A stretch of DNA of 64,000 nucleotides, taken from NCBI GenBank assembly GCA_022510485.1, contig JAFLTI010000001.1, positions 32,068 through 96,067 on the forward strand, given 5' to 3'. Positions 59,241-64,000 of this stretch are shown here, piece after piece. Within the stretch, counting starts at the first letter, position 1. Each line of letters begins with the position of its first letter. The DNA is from Lentimicrobiaceae bacterium (GTDB lineage: Bacteria; Bacteroidota; Bacteroidia; Bacteroidales; P3). The position numbers were made by a program, and so were the translations under genes. The notes beneath the pieces were generated by a model. The model saw nothing but the letters and a program-made list of their open reading frames with translations, was not told the origin of the DNA and ran no database searches.

Positions 59241-60140
59241 ATGTCTACCACCGTTACCATAGACCGTAATTCGGGATTTTGCTTTGGCGTTACAAGAGCC
59301 ATAGAAGAAGCCCAGCGACGGCTTTCCGCTATGAAATCCCCCCTTTACTGCTTAGGCGAAATCGTACACAACAACGAAGAAGTGCGGCGCTTGGAAGATG
59401 CCGGCCTACGGGTTATTGACAATCAAACCTTTTCCACCCTCCGCAATGCCCAAGTGCTTATCCGCGCTCACGGAGAACCACCCCAAACCTATCAGAAAGC
59501 CCAAGAAAACCATATCGAGTTAATAGACGCCACCTGCCCCATCGTGCTTAAATTGCAGCAAAGAATCAAAGCCGGTTACGAGCAGATGATGCAGATGGGC
59601 GGACAAGTGCTTATCTACGGCAAGCCCGGTCACGCCGAAGTAATCGGACTCAACGGACAGACCGGCAACCGCGCCCATGTAGTAAGCTCACCCGAAGATG
59701 TGCAGACTATGGATTTTTCGGTTCCCACCCTGCTCTATTCCCAAACCACGATGAATACCGGGAATTACAGCCAAATCGTAGATTTCGTGCGGGCAGCCTG
59801 CCACCAGAACGGCGTTTATTTCAAGGCGGTGAACAGTATCTGCAAGAGCATGAGCCGGCGGGCGGAGCAATTGGAAGAATTTGCCAAAGCCAACCAAGGC
59901 GTGGTGTTCGTAAGCGGCAGGCAAAGCTCAAACGGCAGATACCTCTACGAAATATGCCGAAAGTTTAACGGAAACACTTTTTTTGTAAGCAGCCCCGACG
60001 AACTCAGACCCGAAGATTTTACCGCCCCGGACGGCAAACCCCGCTTTAACAGCATAGGCGTCTGCGGCGCCACTTCCACCCCCATGTGGCTTATGGAATC
60101 CGTAGCCCGGCGCATCAACACCCTTACCGAATGTATTTAG
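59241..60140 (+). CDS. ispH: 4-hydroxy-3-methylbut-2-enyl diphosphate reductase
   Basis: The start at MSTTVTIDRNSGF gives 299 aa, normal for IspH; the frame further upstream belongs to the hydrolase gene. The three [4Fe-4S] cysteines are in GFCFGVTRAIE, DATCPIV and NSICKSMSRR. Other conserved parts are IRAHGEPP, YGKPGHAEVIG and SGRQSSNGRYLYEI. It makes IPP and DMAPP at the end of the non-mevalonate pathway. It overlaps recF by 10 bp, so translation of the two is probably coupled. An additional Cys occurs in GVCGATSTP, where many homologues have Ala or Gly. Confidence 0.93.
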   Translation: MSTTVTIDRNSGFCFGVTRAIEEAQRRLSAMKSPLYCLGEIVHNNEEVRRLEDAGLRVIDNQTFSTLRNAQVLIRAHGEPPQTYQKAQENHIELIDATCPIVLKLQQRIKAGYEQMMQMGGQVLIYGKPGHAEVIGLNGQTGNRAHVVSSPEDVQTMDFSVPTLLYSQTTMNTGNYSQIVDFVRAACHQNGVYFKAVNSICKSMSRRAEQLEEFAKANQGVVFVSGRQSSNGRYLYEICRKFNGNTFFVSSPDELRPEDFTAPDGKPRFNSIGVCGATSTPMWLMESVARRINTLTECI

Positions 60141-61225
60141 AATACCTGTACATAAACAACTTTAAGAACTACACCGAAGCCGAAACCGACTTCTGCCCCC
60201 GCATCAACTGCTTGGTGGGAAACAACGGCAGCGGCAAGACCAACCTGTTGGACGCCATCTACCACCTTTCGTTTTCCAAGAGCTATTTCGGTGCCACCGG
60301 GCGCGACCATATCCGCTACGGCGAAGACTACTACGCCCTCAAAGGCAGATATATCTTAGACCGCAACGAGGCGGAAGTAAATTTAGTGCAACGCAAAGGG
60401 CAGCGCAAATCGCTAAAGTTCAACCAAAAAGAATATGAACGCCTGTCAGACCACGTGGGGCGTATTCCCTTGGTAATGATAAGTCCTCAGGATCAAGAAC
60501 TTATTTACGGAGGCAGCGACTTGAGGCGTAAATTTATGGATTCCGCCATTTCCCAATCCAATCACGCCTACTTAGAAAACCTGCTTCTCTACAACAAAGC
60601 CTTAGAACAGCGCAACCGCCTGCTAAAGCAAGACGGCATAGATCTTTCCCTGCTCGAAGTGTTCGATTTGCAGCTATGCCGCTACGGCAATCTTATCTTT
60701 GAAGAAAGGGCACGCTTTATAGAACGCTTCATTCCCGTTTTTGAACGCTTTTACAACCTCCTTGCCGAAAACAACGAAAAATCGGGTCTGGAATACAAAT
60801 CCTCCCTGCACGACAAGTCTTTTGATGAACTGCTGCGGGAATCGGCGCAGAAAGACCGTATTCTGCAATTTACCACGGCAGGCATACACAAAGACGACCT
60901 GTCGCTGCTGCTCAACGGACATCCCATCCGCCTGTGCGGTTCCCAAGGGCAGCAAAAATCCTACCTCTTGGCGTTGCGGCTCTCCCAACTGCAATATTTA
61001 GCCGAAACAGGGCAGGCATACCCCATTCTGCTCTTAGACGATATGTTCGACAAATTGGATCTGCGGCGCATCCACCGCCTTATGGAATTGATAGGAAAAG
61101 ACGATTTCGGACAGGTTTTTCTAAGCGATACCCACGACAGCCGGGTATTGGATCTCTTTGCCCACAATCCGGTGGAACACCGCGTTTACCGCATCGAAAA
61201 CGCGCAGCCAATCTTGATAAGCTAA
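60131..61225 (+). CDS. recF: DNA replication and repair protein RecF
   Basis: Starting at MYLEYLYINNFKNY the product is 364 aa, normal length. The SMC-like ATPase shows Walker A NNGSGKTNLLDAIY, the ABC signature LCGSQGQQKSYLLALRLSQL and Walker B YPILLLDDMFDKLD. It loads RecA at single-stranded gaps with RecO and RecR. The start lies within the end of ispH. Only 3 bp separate it from the DUF721 gene downstream, a common Bacteroidetes arrangement. Confidence 0.95.
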   Translation: MYLEYLYINNFKNYTEAETDFCPRINCLVGNNGSGKTNLLDAIYHLSFSKSYFGATGRDHIRYGEDYYALKGRYILDRNEAEVNLVQRKGQRKSLKFNQKEYERLSDHVGRIPLVMISPQDQELIYGGSDLRRKFMDSAISQSNHAYLENLLLYNKALEQRNRLLKQDGIDLSLLEVFDLQLCRYGNLIFEERARFIERFIPVFERFYNLLAENNEKSGLEYKSSLHDKSFDELLRESAQKDRILQFTTAGIHKDDLSLLLNGHPIRLCGSQGQQKSYLLALRLSQLQYLAETGQAYPILLLDDMFDKLDLRRIHRLMELIGKDDFGQVFLSDTHDSRVLDLFAHNPVEHRVYRIENAQPILIS

Positions 61226-61228
61226 GCC

Positions 61229-61507
61229 ATGATCCGTAAGATAGACCAACTGTTGGAAAGCCTTGCCCGGCACTATGGCTGGGAACACCGGCTCGATGAA
61301 GAAAAGGCAAAAAGCGTGTTCAAAAGCCTGCTTGATGAAGCTACGGCGCAAACGGTAACGGAACTGAGGGTGCAGAACCAAATCCTTTACGTGCGTATGA
61401 ACAACGCCGCCTCCCGCAGCAATCTTTCATTTCGTCTTTCCTCACTACTGGATCAGACCAATCAGGCTCTCGGCAAGCCTTTTCTCCTAGAAATCCGTTT
61501 GGCATAG
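61229..61507 (+). CDS. DUF721/DciA-like protein
   Basis: The 92-aa product has the DUF721 pattern: an N-terminal helix (KIDQLLESLARHYGWE), then VTELRVQNQILYVRMNNAA with the conserved strand-helix and SLLDQTNQALGKPFLLEIRL. DciA proteins help load the replicative helicase in bacteria without DnaC. This copy is short, as usual in Bacteroidetes. It lies 3 bp after recF and is probably its operon partner. Confidence 0.8.
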   Translation: MIRKIDQLLESLARHYGWEHRLDEEKAKSVFKSLLDEATAQTVTELRVQNQILYVRMNNAASRSNLSFRLSSLLDQTNQALGKPFLLEIRLA

Positions 61508-61598
61508 CCCATACTTTTTTGTAATTTTACACCTTTGTGCGCCCCCGCATTAACAAAGGCGTATTTATTTTATTATCAAAATATTAAAAACAAGAACA

Positions 61599-62111
61599 AT
61601 GATCCAACGGATTCAATCGGTATTTTTGGCTTTGGCTATGCTTTTAGTCTGTCTGCTATTTTATTTTGTGCTTTGCGACTTTCACTTTCCCAACGGAGAG
61701 ATAGCGGAAATGAAGATGAACGGTTTTATCGGACCCTATCAATACCTCAACAACCAAGTTGTAAGTTCATCCCGTTTTCCCTTGCTCTTGGTGCTTTCGG
61801 CAGGCTTGTTCATACTGCTTGCCGTAACCCTTTTCTCCTACCGTAACCGCCCGCGTCAACTACGGCTTTGCACTATAGCCTTTTTTATTAATATTATTTT
61901 GTTGGGATTCCTGTTTCTCGGGCCAGATATGCTCTCAACCAAACTGTCTATGGCTCTGGATTTAGGTCTTGACAAACAGGCCGCCCGCAAGATGGTGCAC
62001 TACCAATGGGCAACTTTCTTTCCTTTCGCATCGCTTCTGTGCATCAACTTTGCGGCACGCCGCATCAAGAAAGACGAAGCTTTGGTACGCTCGGCAGAAC
62101 GCCTGCGCTAA
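61599..62111 (+). CDS. DUF4293-family membrane protein
   Basis: The 170-aa product starts with the family hallmark MIQRIQSVFLALAM and has four hydrophobic helices (about 7-27, 62-82, 88-108 and 133-150), with a charged cytoplasmic tail. Found mainly in Bacteroidetes; function unknown. It lies 91 bp after the DUF721 gene and 12 bp before the phosphoesterase gene. Confidence 0.82.
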   Translation: MIQRIQSVFLALAMLLVCLLFYFVLCDFHFPNGEIAEMKMNGFIGPYQYLNNQVVSSSRFPLLLVLSAGLFILLAVTLFSYRNRPRQLRLCTIAFFINIILLGFLFLGPDMLSTKLSMALDLGLDKQAARKMVHYQWATFFPFASLLCINFAARRIKKDEALVRSAERLR

Positions 62112-62123
62112 TTTTTCCACATT

Positions 62124-62627
62124 ATGGAGAAGGTAGGTATCATATCCGACACCCACGGCATCTTTCTGCCTCAGGTACGCCGCTTTTTGGAGCCTTGCGC
62201 CCAAATATGGCATGCCGGCGATATTGGCGGACTGCCTACCTTGCAGGAAATTTCATCCTTTCGCCCCACCGTGGCGGTCTACGGCAATATCGACGATTAC
62301 GTGCTGCGCCGCCATGTACCCCAAACCGCCGTATTTGAATGTGAAGCCTGCAAAATTGTTATGACCCATATAGGCGGCTATCCCGGCAAGTATTATTCCG
62401 ACGTAAAGCAAGTCTTGCTGCATGAAAAGCCCGATATTTTCGTATGCGGTCACTCGCATATCCTAAAAGTGATGCGCGACGGACAACTGAACCTTATGCA
62501 CATCAATCCCGGAGCGGCGGGCAACAAAGGCTTTCATCATGTGGTTACGGCGGTGCGTTTGGACATAAACGGAAAAACGCTCTCCAACCTTGAAGTTTTT
62601 GAACTCGACCGAAACGAAATTTTATAA
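62124..62627 (+). CDS. YfcE/MJ0936-type metallophosphoesterase
   Basis: The 167-aa product has the calcineurin-like metal motifs ISDTHG, HAGDIGG, YGNIDDY, MTHIGGYPG, VCGHSHILKV and a final HINPGAAGN. YfcE-type enzymes hydrolyse phosphodiesters in the cytoplasm; the natural substrate is unclear. It lies 10 bp before rel and 12 bp after the DUF4293 gene. Confidence 0.9.
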   Translation: MEKVGIISDTHGIFLPQVRRFLEPCAQIWHAGDIGGLPTLQEISSFRPTVAVYGNIDDYVLRRHVPQTAVFECEACKIVMTHIGGYPGKYYSDVKQVLLHEKPDIFVCGHSHILKVMRDGQLNLMHINPGAAGNKGFHHVVTAVRLDINGKTLSNLEVFELDRNEIL

Positions 62628-62637
62628 TCCGAAGCCA

Positions 62638-64000
62638 TGTACCAGATAGACGAAGCCTTGGAAAAAAAGGAAATCTTACGGCGATACAAGTTAATTTTCA
62701 AGCTGTTCAAGCGTGAAATCAGTCAGGAGGAACACGATCAGATACACAAGGCGTTCACTTTGGCGGTCAATGCGCACGAACACACCCGCCGCAAGTCGGG
62801 AGAACCCTATATCTATCATCCCTTGGAAGTGGCACATATCGTGGTGGAAGAAATCGGCTTAGGACCTACCGCAGTGGTCTGCGCCCTGCTGCACGATGTG
62901 GTGGAAGATACCGAATACACGCTTACCGATATCGAAAACGGCTTCGGACCCGTAGTGGCACGCATCGTAGACGGACTTACCAAAATTGATGCCATCTTCA
63001 AGCAGAATCAATCTTTCTCCATTCAGGCGGAAAACTTTAAGAAACTGCTGTTCTCCCTTTCTGACGATGTGCGCGTAATCCTCATCAAACTGGCAGACCG
63101 ACTGCACAATATGCGCACGCTCGACTCCATGCCGCGCGACAAACAGCTTAAAATCGCCTCCGAAACCATCAATATCTACGCACCCTTGGCTCACCGCCTC
63201 GGATTATTTACGATAAAGAGCGAGTTAGAAGACCTTTCGTTAAAATATACCGAACCCGAAACCTACGCCTTTGTAGCCGAAAAGATACGGCAGAGCGAGG
63301 AGGAACGTGAACACCTCATCAACAACTTTATCGCACCGATTCGCGACAGGTTAGAAAGGGAATGTATGAAGTTCTCCATTTCGGGACGTGTCAAATCCAT
63401 CTGCTCTATTTTGGGCAAGATGAAGAAAAAAGGCGTTCCGTTTGAAGAAGTGTACGACCTGTTCGCTATCCGTATCGTGCTCGATTCTCCCATAGAAACC
63501 GAAAAAGCCGACTGCTACCGGGTGTACGCCATCGTCAACAGCATTTACCGCGCCAAACCCGACCGTCTGCGCGACTGGATCGCCATTCCCAAGCCCAACG
63601 GTTACGAAGCCCTGCACACTACGGTAATGAGCAGTACCGGTAAGTGGATAGAGGTTCAGATACGCTCCAAGCGTATGGACGAAATAGCCGAACACGGTTA
63701 TGCCGCCCATTGGCGTTACAAGAACGAGGGTGTTGGAACCGAAATGGAATCGGGGCTTGATATATGGCTCAACAAGATAAAGGAAATGCTGGAACACTCG
63801 GCTTCCGACAATTCGCTGAGCTTCTTAAACGATTTCAGGCAGAATTTCTTTAACGGCGAAATATACCTCTACACGCCTACGGGAGAACTCAAGTCGCTGC
63901 CTGCCGGCTCCTCGGTGCTCGACTTCGCTTTCCTTATCCACTCCGAAATAGGCTTTACCGTTATCGGAGCCAAGGTAAACCACAAGCTTGTTCCTATCAA
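62638..64000 (+). CDS. rel: Bifunctional (p)ppGpp synthetase/hydrolase Rel, 5' part
   Basis: The start codon is ATG 62638 (MYQIDEALEKKEIL). The frame stays open to the window end, giving the first 454 codons of a protein normally about 730-750 aa. The hydrolase half has YIYHPLEVAHIVVEE, ALLHDVVEDTEYT and the conserved KLADRLHNMRT. The synthetase half has RVKSICSILGKMKKKG, YDLFAIRIVLD, WIAIPKPNGYEALHTTV and EIAEHGYAAHWRYK. The TGS domain begins near NGEIYLYTPTGELKSL. Both active sites look intact. Rel makes and degrades the stringent-response signal. The C-terminal part lies outside the window. Confidence 0.95.

Noticed and set aside
1-64000. tRNA, rRNA, transposase or integrase genes
   Set aside because: Intergenic regions were read for tRNA-like cloverleafs and the proteins for transposase or recombinase motifs; none was convincing.

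Overview
The window looks like a chromosomal segment of a Bacteroidetes bacterium, most likely of the order Bacteroidales. Several exported proteins end in type IX secretion (T9SS) C-terminal sorting domains. Many genes have TAnnTTTG -7 boxes, some with a TTTG-like element 19 bp upstream, which is the Bacteroidetes primary-sigma promoter architecture. Gene families such as the PG0541-type transporter-associated protein, PCMD-like domains, a PorE-like OmpA protein and DUF4293 fit the same group. I cannot name the species. No rRNA, tRNA, CRISPR array or transposase gene was seen.

Layout. 1-500: non-coding DNA with dispersed and tandem repeats. 581-2294 (minus): a two-gene unit encoding a small T9SS cargo with one InlB-like repeat and a SUMF1-fold protein. 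2295-2752: a nested inverted repeat, a coding remnant and a promoter flanked by two palindromic repeats, leading into a DUF4143 ATPase. 4099-10702 (plus): an RND efflux operon (TetR, TolC, adaptor, pump, PII-like PG0541 protein). 10703-11057: 71-bp tandem repeats. 11058-14822: MTA/SAH nucleosidase, a secreted alkaline phosphatase and a degenerate arginase-fold protein.

14915-38210 (minus) is the most striking part. Four giant secreted proteins of 1823-1997 aa are built almost entirely of InlB-B-like repeats. They are arranged as two A-B pairs made by a 12-kb tandem duplication. In each pair, A has the promoter and lacks a sorting signal; B starts 9 bp after A and carries the T9SS signal. Upstream lie a PCMD/T9SS protein and a TonB-dependent receptor in one operon (38457-42062). 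I read this as a surface adhesin or surface-layer system whose A and B subunits are made together. The sequence supports the architecture; the function is inference.

42260-46013 (minus): purM and a PorE-like OmpA protein with an extra protease-like C-terminus. 46156-49954 (plus): secreted aminopeptidase C, a secreted EEP-fold enzyme and a CoA-transferase. 49971-54135 (minus): a four-gene unit of LytS-type kinase, LytTR regulator, M28 peptidase and a membrane protein. 54257-57815: an accessory, defence-like patch with a WYL regulator, a UDG-fold protein, a previously unlisted 45-aa ORF behind a perfect palindrome, and an AbiE toxin-antitoxin pair. 57934 to the end (plus): a secreted alpha/beta hydrolase, then housekeeping genes ispH, recF, a DUF721/DciA protein, a DUF4293 membrane protein, a YfcE-type phosphoesterase, and rel, which is cut by the window edge.
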